64,000 nt of DNA from Streptomyces fungicidicus (GTDB taxonomy: Bacteria; Actinomycetota; Actinomycetes; Streptomycetales; Streptomycetaceae). The stretch is from assembly GCF_003665435.1 (NCBI RefSeq), contig NZ_CP023407.1:3596001-3660000 (forward strand), read 5' to 3'. Both the position numbers and the translations under genes were made by a program. The notes beneath the pieces were generated by a model that had not been told where the DNA came from, searched no databases, and worked only from the letters and a program-made list of their open reading frames with translations. Positions 52,866 to 61,375 of the stretch are shown piece by piece. Within the stretch, counting starts at the first letter, position 1. Each line of letters starts with the position of its first letter.

Positions 52866-55800
52866 ATGTCTACGCACTCTGCCCCCGCTCTCGACTCCCT
52901 CGCCCCCCGCCTCGCCGAGCTGTCCCTGCGCGACGCGCACCGGCTCGGCCGACGGCTCGAGGGCGCCCGCAGGATCCGCAAGCCGGAGGCCCGCTCCGCC
53001 GTGCTGGCGGAGATCGAGGCCGAGGTCGCCGGGGCCGAGGAGCGGATGGCCGGGCGGCGCGCCCGGGTCCCCGCGGTCACGTATCCCGAGCAGCTGCCGG
53101 TCAGCCAGAAGAAGGACGCGATCGCCGAGGCGATCCGTGACCACCAGGTCGTGATCGTCGCCGGTGAGACCGGTTCCGGCAAGACCACCCAGATCCCGAA
53201 GATCTGCATGGAGCTGGGCCGGGGCGTGCGGGGCATGATCGGGCACACCCAGCCCCGGCGCATCGCCGCCCGCACGGTGGCCGAGCGGGTCGCCGAGGAG
53301 CTGGACACCCCGCTCGGGGAGGCCGTCGGCTGGAAGGTCCGCTTCACCGACCAGGTGAATCCGAACGCGACGTTCGTGAAGCTGATGACCGACGGCATCC
53401 TGCTCGCGGAGATCCAGACCGACCGCGAGCTGCGCGCCTACGACACGATCATCATCGACGAGGCCCACGAGCGGTCGCTCAACATCGACTTCCTGCTCGG
53501 CTATCTCTCCCAGCTGCTGCCGAAGCGTCCGGACCTCAAGGTCGTCATCACCTCGGCGACCATCGACCCCGAGCGTTTCTCCCGGCATTTCGGCGACGCG
53601 CCGATCATCGAGGTCAGCGGGCGCACGTACCCGGTGGAGGTGCGCTACCGGCCGCTGCTGGAGGAGGACTCCGACGAGGCCGACCGCGACCAGATCACCG
53701 CGATCACGGACGCCGTCGAGGAGCTGATGGCGGAGGGACCCGGCGACATCCTGGTCTTCCTCTCCGGTGAGCGGGAGATCCGGGACACGGCCGACGCGCT
53801 GACCAGGAAGCGGTACCGGTCGACAGAGGTGCTGCCGCTGTACGCCCGGCTGTCGCACGCCGAGCAGCACCGGGTGTTCCAGCAGCACAGCGGCCGCCGC
53901 ATCGTGCTGGCGACCAACGTCGCCGAGACGTCCCTCACCGTGCCGGGCATCAAGTACGTCATCGATCCCGGGTTCGCCCGGATCTCCCGCTACAGCCACC
54001 GCACGAAGGTGCAGCGGCTGCCGATCGAGCCGGTGTCGCAGGCCAGCGCCAACCAGCGCAAGGGCCGCTGCGGCCGTACCTCGGACGGTATCTGCGTCCG
54101 GCTGTACAGCGAGGACGACTTCCTGTCCCGTCCGGAGTTCACGGACGCGGAGATCCTGCGGACCAACCTCGCCTCGGTCATCCTGCAGATGACGGCGGCC
54201 GGCCTGGGCGAGATCGAGAAGTTCCCGTTCATCGACCCGCCGGACCACCGCAACATCCGCGACGGTGTGCAGCTGCTGCAGGAGCTGGGCGCGCTGGACG
54301 CCGCGCAGAAGGACCCCCGCAAGCGGCTGACGCAGACCGGGCGGAAGCTGGCCCAGCTGCCGGTGGACCCGCGGCTGGCCCGCATGGTGCTGGAGGCGGA
54401 CCGCAACGGCTGTGTCCGCGAGGTGATGGTGATAGCCGCCGCGCTGTCCATCCAGGACCCGCGGGAGCGGCCCGCCGACAAGCAGGCCCAGGCGGACCAG
54501 CAGCATGCCCGGTTCCGGGACGAGTCGAGTGACTTCCTCGCGTACCTGAACCTGTGGCGGTACGTCCGCGAGCAGCAGAAGGAGCGCGGTTCCTCGTCGT
54601 TCCGGCGGATGTGCAAGCAGGAGTACCTGAACTTCCTGCGGATCCGCGAGTGGCAGGACATCTACACGCAGCTGCGCACGGTCGCCAAGCAGATGGGCAT
54701 CCATCTGAACGAGGAGGACGCCCCCGAGGACCGTGTCCACGTCTCCCTGCTCGCCGGTCTGCTGTCGCACGTCGGCATGAAGGACGTGAAGGAGTCCAAG
54801 GACTCGGGCGCGGCGGGCCGCAAGGACGGCGGGCGGAACGAGTACCTGGGTGCGCGGAACGCCAAGTTCGCGATCTTCCCGGGTTCGGCGCTGTTCAAGA
54901 AGCCGCCGCGGTTCGTGATGTCGGCCGAGCTGGTGGAGACGTCCCGGCTCTGGGCGCGGGTCAACGCGAAGATCGAGCCGGAGTGGGTGGAGCCGCTGGC
55001 GGAGCACCTGCTCAAGCGGACCTACAGCGAGCCGCACTGGGAGAAGGACCAGGCGGCCGTGATGGCGTACGAGAAGGTGACGCTGTACGGCGTGCCGATC
55101 GTGGCGCAGCGCAAGGTGAACTACGGCCGGATCGACCCGGAGGTCTCCCGGGAGCTGTTCATCCGCAACGCGCTGGTCGAGGGCGACTGGCGCACGCACC
55201 ACAAGTTCTACGCCGACAACCGGCGGCTGCTGACCGAGGTCGAGGAGCTGGAGCACCGGGCGCGGCGCCGGGACATCCTGGTCGACGACGAGACCCTGTT
55301 CGACTTCTACGAGCAGCGGATCCCCGAACACGTGGTGTCGGGGGCGCACTTCGACTCGTGGTGGAAGCACAAGCGGCACGAGCAGCCGGACTTCCTCGAC
55401 TTCGAGCGCGAGATGCTGATCCGTGAGTCGGCGGAGGCGGTCACCAAGGCGGACTATCCGGACTCCTGGCGGCAGGGCCCGCTCAAGTTCCGGGTGACGT
55501 ACCAGTTCGAGCCGGGCGCGGACGCCGACGGTGTGACGGTCCATGTGCCGCTGCAGGTGCTGAACCAGGTCACGGACGAGGGGTTCGACTGGCAGATCCC
55601 GGGGCTGCGGGAGGAGGTCGTCACGGAGCTGATCCGTTCGCTTCCCAAGCCGATCCGGCGGAACTACGTGCCGGCGCCGAACTTCGCCAAGGCGTTCCTG
55701 GAGCGTGCGGTGCCGCTGCAGGAGCCGCTGACCGTCACGATGGCCCGTGAGCTGAAGCGGATGGTCGGGGTGCCGTTCGAGGCGGAGGACTTCGACTGGT

Positions 55801-56843
55801 CCCGGGTGCCCGACCACTTGCGGGTGACGTTCCGGATCGTCGACGAGCGGCGCCGCAAGCTGGCCGAGGACAAGGATCTCGAGGCGCTGAAGCTCCGGCT
55901 GCGGCCGAAGGCCCGCCAGGCGCTGTCCCAGGCGGCCGCCGCGACCGCGCAGCGTCAGGGCGGTGAGTCGCTGGAGCGCAAGGGGCTGACGGACTGGACG
56001 ATCGGTTCACTCACCCAGGTGTTCGAGACCCGGCGTGCCGGTCAGCCGGTGAAGGCGTATCCGGCGCTGGTGGACGACGGCGCGACGGTCTCGGTCCGGC
56101 TGTTCGACTCGGAGGTCGAACAGGCGGAGGCGATGTGGAAGGGCACGCGCCGGCTGATCCTGCTCGGGATTCCGGTGAACCCCGCGAAGTTCGCTTCCGA
56201 GAAGCTGACGAACGCGCAGAAGCTGGCGCTGTCCGCGAATCCGCACGGTTCGGTGCAGGCCCTGTTCGACGACTGCGCGACGGCCGCGGCGGACAGGCTG
56301 ATCGCCGACTTCGGCGGTCCGGTGTGGGACGAGGAGTCCTACCGGAAGCTGTACGACAAGGTCCGCGCGGAGATCGTGGACACCACGGTCCGTGCGGTGG
56401 GCCAGGTGCAGCAGGTGCTGGCGGCGTGGCAGGCCTGTGAGCGCCGTCTGAAGGGCGTACGGAGCGCCGCGCTGCTCCCGAACCTCCAGGACGTGCGCGG
56501 GCAGCTGGACGGGCTCGTACGGCCCGGCTTCGTCACGGAGGCGGGGCTGCGGCGGCTGCCGGACCTGATGCGGTATCTGGTGGCCGCGGACCGGCGGCTG
56601 CAGCAGATGCCGGCGAACGTGCAGCGGGACACCACGCGCATGGCGAAGGTCCACGAGATGCGGGACGAGTACGCGTGGCTGCTGGAGCAGATGCCGCAGG
56701 GGCGGCCGGTGCCGCAGCCGGTGCGGGACATCCGCTGGATGATCGAGGAGCTGCGGGTCAGCTACTTCGCCCACGCGCTCGGCACGGCGTACCCGGTGTC
56801 GGACAAGCGGATCGTGAAGGCGATCGACGCCGCGGCACCGTGA
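52866..56843 (+). CDS. hrpA: ATP-dependent RNA helicase HrpA
   Basis: DEAH-box helicase of 1325 residues, the full HrpA length. Walker A GETGSGKTTQIPK is near residue 100, followed by DEAHERSLNIDF, the SAT motif and the C-terminal RecA motif QRKGRCGR. Winged-helix/HA2 and OB-fold regions follow, and the long C-terminal DUF3418 half (about 720-1325) completes the protein. It unwinds RNA, probably in mRNA or rRNA handling or ribosome rescue. ATG 52866 has GGAG upstream. It stands as a single gene between a tRNA cluster and a second tRNA-Asp gene. Confidence 0.97.
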   Translation: MSTHSAPALDSLAPRLAELSLRDAHRLGRRLEGARRIRKPEARSAVLAEIEAEVAGAEERMAGRRARVPAVTYPEQLPVSQKKDAIAEAIRDHQVVIVAGETGSGKTTQIPKICMELGRGVRGMIGHTQPRRIAARTVAERVAEELDTPLGEAVGWKVRFTDQVNPNATFVKLMTDGILLAEIQTDRELRAYDTIIIDEAHERSLNIDFLLGYLSQLLPKRPDLKVVITSATIDPERFSRHFGDAPIIEVSGRTYPVEVRYRPLLEEDSDEADRDQITAITDAVEELMAEGPGDILVFLSGEREIRDTADALTRKRYRSTEVLPLYARLSHAEQHRVFQQHSGRRIVLATNVAETSLTVPGIKYVIDPGFARISRYSHRTKVQRLPIEPVSQASANQRKGRCGRTSDGICVRLYSEDDFLSRPEFTDAEILRTNLASVILQMTAAGLGEIEKFPFIDPPDHRNIRDGVQLLQELGALDAAQKDPRKRLTQTGRKLAQLPVDPRLARMVLEADRNGCVREVMVIAAALSIQDPRERPADKQAQADQQHARFRDESSDFLAYLNLWRYVREQQKERGSSSFRRMCKQEYLNFLRIREWQDIYTQLRTVAKQMGIHLNEEDAPEDRVHVSLLAGLLSHVGMKDVKESKDSGAAGRKDGGRNEYLGARNAKFAIFPGSALFKKPPRFVMSAELVETSRLWARVNAKIEPEWVEPLAEHLLKRTYSEPHWEKDQAAVMAYEKVTLYGVPIVAQRKVNYGRIDPEVSRELFIRNALVEGDWRTHHKFYADNRRLLTEVEELEHRARRRDILVDDETLFDFYEQRIPEHVVSGAHFDSWWKHKRHEQPDFLDFEREMLIRESAEAVTKADYPDSWRQGPLKFRVTYQFEPGADADGVTVHVPLQVLNQVTDEGFDWQIPGLREEVVTELIRSLPKPIRRNYVPAPNFAKAFLERAVPLQEPLTVTMARELKRMVGVPFEAEDFDWSRVPDHLRVTFRIVDERRRKLAEDKDLEALKLRLRPKARQALSQAAAATAQRQGGESLERKGLTDWTIGSLTQVFETRRAGQPVKAYPALVDDGATVSVRLFDSEVEQAEAMWKGTRRLILLGIPVNPAKFASEKLTNAQKLALSANPHGSVQALFDDCATAAADRLIADFGGPVWDEESYRKLYDKVRAEIVDTTVRAVGQVQQVLAAWQACERRLKGVRSAALLPNLQDVRGQLDGLVRPGFVTEAGLRRLPDLMRYLVAADRRLQQMPANVQRDTTRMAKVHEMRDEYAWLLEQMPQGRPVPQPVRDIRWMIEELRVSYFAHALGTAYPVSDKRIVKAIDAAAP

Positions 56844-56936
56844 CGACCCCTTCACTGAGGGTGAGTTCGACCAGCGGGCTCACCCTCCTGTACAGTCCTT
56901 CTCGCAGCGCAACGCAGGAATGGCGCCGCGAAACCT

Positions 56937-57011
56937 GGTCCTGTGGAGCAGTTTGGAGTGCTCGCCACCCTGTCAAGGTGGAGGCCGCGGGTTCAAATCC
57001 CGTCAGGACCG
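56937..57011 (+). tRNA. tRNA-Asp (GTC), copy 2
   Basis: A 75-base gene identical to tRNA-Asp copy 1 at 52599-52673, in the same orientation on the other side of hrpA. Confidence 0.96.
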
Positions 57012-57019
57012 CAACAACC

Positions 57020-57053
57020 AGAAGGCCCGCTTCCCTTGGGAAGCGGGCCTTCT
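57020..57053 (+). terminator. Terminator behind tRNA-Asp copy 2
   Basis: Perfect 16-bp stem AGAAGGCCCGCTTCCC / GGGAAGCGGGCCTTCT with a TT loop. Confidence 0.9.
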
Positions 57054-57334
57054 GCGTGCGAGCCCACCACCCGTCAGAGCCCGCCCGGTGCCCCGCGACA
57101 CTCAGCGCCGCTGTGCCGCCTTGACGGGCACGCGGCCGCTCGGTACTCCAGGAAGCACGACACGGCCCTCCCGGGCCCCTGGAGGTGGCGTATGGCGGCA
57201 CAGGCCGGGCACGGGGCGCGGACGCCGCCCCGCGCCCATCCGGCCCGTCACCACCCCGCCCGCCGGCGCCCCCGGCGGCCGGCGGGAGGCAACTCCCTTT
57301 CCCTCTAGCGCATATGCCGCAGACTCGACAAGCC

Positions 57335-57441
57335 GACTGGTATGTGACGGGTGTCACCGCATGAGTTTTGAGAAGTGCCGCCCTTACACCTCTCCTACAA
57401 CAGATCAATTTAATATGTGCAATTGCACCTCTGGGAGAGGT
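57335..57441. other. AT-rich island with nested inverted and direct repeats
   Basis: An unusually AT-rich stretch in the 700-base gap between tRNA-Asp and bldC. It holds two direct copies TTACACCTCT (57384-57393) and TTGCACCTCT (57423-57432), an inverted AGAGGT (57436-57441) and the perfect palindrome GTGCAATTGCAC (57417-57428). A 34-codon frame (57361-57465, plus strand) overlaps it with non-Streptomyces codon choice. Nothing else is supported in 57054-57576, except 12-bp direct repeats ACGTGTCGGCGC near 57552-57576. Confidence 0.5.
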
Positions 57442-57576
57442 CCGCACCCGCCGGCGCACAGCTGATCCCACAACCGCCCCCAGAGTCCGACAAGCCCGCG
57501 CACAGAGCACCCTCCGGGTGCGTTCGGAGGTCCACCGGGGCCGGGCCGCCACACGTGTCGGCGCACGTGTCGGCGC

Positions 57577-57618
57577 ACAAAAAAGATCGCGCTGGACCCG
57601 GCGGAGTCCAGCGCGATC
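57577..57618 (-). terminator. Rho-independent terminator behind bldC
   Basis: On the minus strand a perfect 13-bp stem (GATCGCGCTGGAC and its complement, 57585-57597 with 57606-57618) is followed by TTTTTT. It lies about 150 bases after the bldC stop, which implies a 3' untranslated region. Confidence 0.9.
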
Positions 57619-57768
57619 GACGACGCACCCTTGTTCAGTTGCCCGGAAAGCTCTGATCTGCTGGGGCGAGGGGCCTGTTGGGGCAGTCCCCGCGTCGCTT
57701 GGAGCAAGGGTTCCCGGGCGCCTCAGCCGGTGGGGGACCGGCCGCTGCCACCCGGATCATGCAGTTGT

Positions 57769-57975
57769 TCAGGCCTCGCTGCGCTGCTGCGGAATGCCCG
57801 CGAGCAGTGCGCGGACCTCGGCTTCGCGGTAGCGGCGGTGCCCGCCGAGCGTGCGGATCGACGTGAGCTTGCCTGCCTTCGCCCAGCGCGTGACCGTCTT
57901 CGGGTCGACGCGGAACATGGTGGCAACCTCAGCCGGGGTCAGCAGCGGCTCGGCATCAGGGGTGCGAGCGGTCAT
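57769..57975 (-). CDS. bldC: Developmental regulator BldC (MerR-like)
   Basis: Small DNA-binding protein of 68 residues with a single MerR-like winged helix: LLTPAEVATMFRVDPKTVTRW and GGHRRYREAEV. I recognise it as BldC, which is almost invariant among streptomycetes. It binds cooperatively to direct repeats to delay entry into development, and has no effector domain. ATG 57975 has GAGGAGG upstream. It is transcribed alone, with a long untranslated leader region (57976-58515) and a strong terminator. Confidence 0.97.
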   Translation of the reverse strand: MTARTPDAEPLLTPAEVATMFRVDPKTVTRWAKAGKLTSIRTLGGHRRYREAEVRALLAGIPQQRSEA

Positions 57976-58515
57976 GAGCGGCCTCCTCGGGAGAACCGAA
58001 CCTTCTCGGTTCTTTCCTCTAAATTCTGCACCTTGACCCGCGTTGCCCGAAATGGCGGACGCGAGTCGAGTCGGTTATAGGACGAACGGCTTGTCCTCGG
58101 CACTACAACTACACCATCTGTCCAGCCACGTCGGCCAAACCGATGGAATTGCCCTCCCAGGTGTTCATCAGCCGCGGAAGCCGATGGACCATGCCATAGC
58201 GGACAGTCACGCTGGTGTGACGATCAGTCACACCAGCGCGCAGGAGTCACCGGACCCCCCAAAGCGTGCAATGCTGAGATTCCGCCCATAGTCGAGCACA
58301 GCAGGACGGAGGAGTCCTCCCCGGACTCCTTGTCCTATTTTGGCATGAAGAGGGGCAAGCGGCGCAAGGGCCGCGTAAGTGCGGTCCGTCACGCTTGGCG
58401 CTCTTGGGACATACGCCCGGATCGGCGGCTACGTCCGTTGTAGGACCCGCGCTGACAGGACCTCAGAACACCTCAGGGCGATGACAAAACCCCAAGAACG
58501 GCGTTTGGTCAAACG
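57976..58515. promoter_or_regulatory. bldC upstream region
   Basis: About 540 bases upstream of bldC with no supported gene. It contains a perfect 12-bp inverted repeat CGCTGGTGTGAC / GTCACACCAGCG (58210-58238, loop GATCA) and a hairpin at 58304-58335. The bldC promoter is expected within it but cannot be placed by eye. Confidence 0.5.
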
Positions 58516-59358
58516 TCAGTTCGCCGAACGCAGGTCGCGCACCGCGCGCCAGCGCTCCACGAGGCGCCCGTAGGCGGCCCCGGCGCCCTCCCCGTCGCCC
58601 CTGCGCAGCGCCGCGATCCCCTCGGCCACGTCGGCCGCCGAGTGGTCGTCCTGGAGCGTCTCGGCCGGCAGGGCGTGCACCAGTCCGCCGTAGTCCAGCT
58701 CGACCAGCGAGCGCGGATGGAACTCCTCCAGCCAGCGCCCGACGTCCACCAGGCCGTCGATCAGCGGGCTCTCGTCCACGGCCTCCCGCAGCGCCCGCAG
58801 CCCCCGCGCCACCCGGCGTCGGGCCTGCACCATCGGGGTCCGGTAGCGCAGCACGGTCGCCTCGTCGGCGGAGCCCTTGACGTACTCCCGCTCGTCGTCG
58901 GAGAAGAGCACGAACCAGTTGATCGGCACCTGCCAGGTCGAGGTGCGGATCCACGGCCGGGCGTCGGGGTTGTCGGCCAGCCAGCGCTCGTAGTCCTGGG
59001 TCGCCCGGCGCCGTACGGCCGGGGGCAGCAGCACGTCCAGGACCGGCAGCGGGAAGTCCTCCGCGAGCTCCCCCAGGGCCTGCCAGCCGCGCAGCCGGGT
59101 GCGCCAGGGGCAGACGCAGACCACGCCGTCGTTCTCCAGCACGAACGCGTCGTCGCTCTCGCGCGCCGGCACCGGGGCCGTCGGGGTGGACGCCAGACCG
59201 GTCAGCGCCCGGCGGAGTTCGTCCTGGTAGGAGGGGCGGCCGGGGCGGCGGGCGTAACGGGCCCAGTGGCCGCGTTCCGGTTCCGGGAAGGCGGCCAGCG
59301 GTTCGTACACGCGCAGGTAGGTCGCGTAGGGGACGATCACCGAGAACACCTTGGGCAC
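58516..59358 (-). CDS. Conserved actinobacterial protein of unknown function
   Basis: Soluble protein of 280 residues with no signal peptide or transmembrane segment. Its N-terminus reads VPKVFSVIVPYATYLRVYEPL, and the core contains VCVCPWRTRLRGWQALGEL and TWQVPINWFVLFSDDERE. GTG 59358 has GGGAGGGAG correctly spaced; the longer frame adds about 40 residues of arginine-rich sequence. It lies between bldC and vdh in S. coelicolor too (recollection). I do not recognise a catalytic motif. Confidence 0.82.
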   Translation of the reverse strand: MPKVFSVIVPYATYLRVYEPLAAFPEPERGHWARYARRPGRPSYQDELRRALTGLASTPTAPVPARESDDAFVLENDGVVCVCPWRTRLRGWQALGELAEDFPLPVLDVLLPPAVRRRATQDYERWLADNPDARPWIRTSTWQVPINWFVLFSDDEREYVKGSADEATVLRYRTPMVQARRRVARGLRALREAVDESPLIDGLVDVGRWLEEFHPRSLVELDYGGLVHALPAETLQDDHSAADVAEGIAALRRGDGEGAGAAYGRLVERWRAVRDLRSAN

Positions 59359-59580
59359 GCCTGCTCCCTCCCCCGCGCACCGCCGGGAAAACCTGCAAGG
59401 TCCCCGCCCGGACGGGTGGTAAACCCGAGCAAATCGTCGCACGGCGGTACTCCGGTCGGAGGTGATCCGCGACACGGTGCCGCCGACGGACGGGTAAGGA
59501 TCTACTCTCGTGCCACGCGGCTCCCGCCACCTCTACGGGCGCCGTCCCCACCCGCCGCTACTGACTCAGGAGTCACCACA

Positions 59581-60669
59581 GTGACCGACGTATCTGACGG
59601 CGTCCTGCACACCCTGTTCCACTCGGACCAGGGGGGCCACGAGCAAGTCGTGCTCTGTCAGGACCGCGCCAGCGGCCTCAAGGCCGTCATCGCCCTCCAC
59701 TCCACCGCGCTGGGCCCCGCCCTCGGCGGCACGCGCTTCTACCCGTACGCCTCCGAGGAGGAGGCCGTCGCGGACGCGCTGAACCTCGCGCGCGGGATGT
59801 CGTACAAGAACGCCATGGCCGGGCTCGACCACGGCGGCGGCAAGGCCGTGATCATCGGCGACCCGGAGCGGATCAAGTCCGAGGAGCTGCTGCTGGCCTA
59901 CGGCCGGTTCGTGGCCTCGCTCGGCGGCCGGTACGTCACCGCCTGCGACGTCGGCACCTATGTCGCCGACATGGACGTGGTGGCCCGCGAGTGCCGCTGG
60001 ACCACCGGCCGCTCCCCCGAGAACGGCGGCGCGGGCGACTCCTCCGTGCTCACCTCCTTCGGCGTCTACCAGGGCATGCGCGCCGCCGCCCAGCACCTGT
60101 GGGGCGACCCCTCGCTGCGCGACCGCAAGGTCGGCGTCGCGGGCGTCGGCAAGGTCGGCCACCACCTGGTGGAGCACCTGCGCGCCGAGGGCGCCGAGGT
60201 CGTGATCACCGATGTGCGCGAGGACGCCGTGCGGCGGATCCTCGACCGGCACCCGCAGGGCGTGTCCGCCGTCGCCGACACCGAGGCGCTGATCCGCACC
60301 GAGGGCCTGGACGTCTACGCCCCGTGCGCGCTCGGCGGGGCGCTGAACGACGACACCGTGCCGGTGCTCACCGCCAGGGTGGTCTGCGGCGCCGCCAACA
60401 ACCAGCTCGCCCACCCGGGCGTCGAGAAGGACCTCGCGGACCGCGGCATCCTCTACGCGCCGGACTACGTGGTGAACGCCGGCGGTGTCATCCAGGTCGC
60501 CGACGAGCTGCACGGCTTCGACTTCGACCGGTGCAAGGCGAAGGCGTCGAAGATCTTCGACACCACGCTCGCCATATTCGCACGTGCGAAGGAGGACGGG
60601 ATTCCGCCGGCCGCCGCGGCCGACCGGATCGCCGAGCAGCGGATGGCGGAGGCACGCCCGGCGCGCTGA
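59581..60669 (+). CDS. vdh: Valine (Leu/Phe/Val) dehydrogenase
   Basis: NAD-dependent amino-acid dehydrogenase of 362 residues that deaminates valine and related branched-chain amino acids, feeding short-chain acyl-CoA precursors for polyketides. The catalytic Lys region is GMSYKNAMAGLDHGGGK, and the NAD Rossmann motif is VGVAGVGKVGHHL; the family marker GGVIQVADELHG is also seen. GTG 59581 follows CAGGAG. Its length and sequence fit Streptomyces Vdh. It is divergent from the unknown gene at 58516 and is probably a single transcript. Confidence 0.95.
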   Translation: MTDVSDGVLHTLFHSDQGGHEQVVLCQDRASGLKAVIALHSTALGPALGGTRFYPYASEEEAVADALNLARGMSYKNAMAGLDHGGGKAVIIGDPERIKSEELLLAYGRFVASLGGRYVTACDVGTYVADMDVVARECRWTTGRSPENGGAGDSSVLTSFGVYQGMRAAAQHLWGDPSLRDRKVGVAGVGKVGHHLVEHLRAEGAEVVITDVREDAVRRILDRHPQGVSAVADTEALIRTEGLDVYAPCALGGALNDDTVPVLTARVVCGAANNQLAHPGVEKDLADRGILYAPDYVVNAGGVIQVADELHGFDFDRCKAKASKIFDTTLAIFARAKEDGIPPAAAADRIAEQRMAEARPAR

Positions 60670-60995
60670 CCGCGACGACAGGAACGGGGCCGCCCCGCCC
60701 GGGGCGTTCTCGTACATGTGAGCGGTACCCGTCGGCGGGCACGTGGAGAGAACTCTCACTTCTCCCGGCGGGTCGACCGTCGATAAGTGGTTAAAATCGC
60801 GTCTGACCAGCGAGGACAGGGCGCCTCGAGGGTCCTGGGCGCGGGCACGTCATGCGGGCGACGTACCGTATGGGCGCGGGCTCAGGTACCGTGGAAGCCC
60901 TACGGACCGGACTCTCCGCGGAGAGTCCGTTCTGGACCATGAACGCGTGTCAAGACTCTGGGGCCGTCGAGCCCCGTCGTTGAGGGGGTCGAGCC
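60670..60995. promoter_or_regulatory. vdh / DUF3073 intergenic region with perfect 22-bp palindrome
   Basis: A 326-base gap. After a GC-rich hairpin-like stretch near 60690-60705, a perfect palindrome without loop, CGGACTCTCCG / CGGAGAGTCCG, lies at 60908-60929, about 67 bases upstream of the DUF3073 start. It may be an operator or leader hairpin. No gene is seen. Confidence 0.55.
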
Positions 60996-61244
60996 ATGGG
61001 GCGCGGCCGGGCCAAGGCCAAGCAGACGAAGGTCGCCCGCCAGCTGAAGTACAACAGCGGTGGGACTGACCTCTCACGCCTGGCCGAGGAGCTGGGTGCA
61101 TCGCCTTCGAATCAGCCACCGAACGGTGAGCCTTTGGAGGACGATGAGCAAGACGACGACCTGTACGCACGGTACGCCGACCTCTATGAGGACGACGACG
61201 AGGACGACGACGGACCGTCCTCGCAACATCGTCGCGGCGCTTGA
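60996..61244 (+). CDS. DUF3073 family protein
   Basis: Small protein of 82 residues typical of Actinobacteria. The basic N-terminus (MGRGRAKAKQTKVARQLKYN) is followed by a polar middle and an Asp/Glu-rich tail (DEQDDDLYARYADLYEDDDE). It is unusually charged and probably binds nucleic acid or protein, but the function is unknown. The start ATG has GAGGGGGTCGAG upstream. A terminator follows at 61263-61292. Confidence 0.92.
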   Translation: MGRGRAKAKQTKVARQLKYNSGGTDLSRLAEELGASPSNQPPNGEPLEDDEQDDDLYARYADLYEDDDEDDDGPSSQHRRGA

Positions 61245-61262
61245 CCCTGCGCCGACCACCAG

Positions 61263-61292
61263 CCCGGTAGGTGACCCCGGTCACCTACCGGG
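61263..61292 (+). terminator. Terminator behind the DUF3073 gene
   Basis: Perfect 13-bp stem CCCGGTAGGTGAC / GTCACCTACCGGG, loop of 4, followed by TTT. Confidence 0.88.
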
Positions 61293-61331
61293 TTTAGTGC
61301 TGCCCATGCCGGGCGGACCGCCTCCGTGGAC

Positions 61332-61365
61332 GGTGCTGCCCGCCGGTCACCGCGCGGGCAGCACC
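61332..61365 (-). terminator. Terminator behind purM
   Basis: Perfect 11-bp stem GGTGCTGCCCG / CGGGCAGCACC (61332-61342 with 61355-61365), 10 bases after the purM stop codon on the minus strand. Confidence 0.8.
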
Positions 61366-61375
61366 TTCCGCGTGC

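Noticed and set aside
52665..55817. 1050-residue minus-strand frame inside hrpA
   Set aside because: A GC-bias shadow of the HrpA coding strand, Arg/Leu-rich without domains, and it also runs through a tRNA gene.
57361..57465. 34-codon frame as a definite gene or RiPP precursor
   Set aside because: No good ribosome site, non-native codon use and no maturation genes nearby; kept only as part of the AT-rich island finding.
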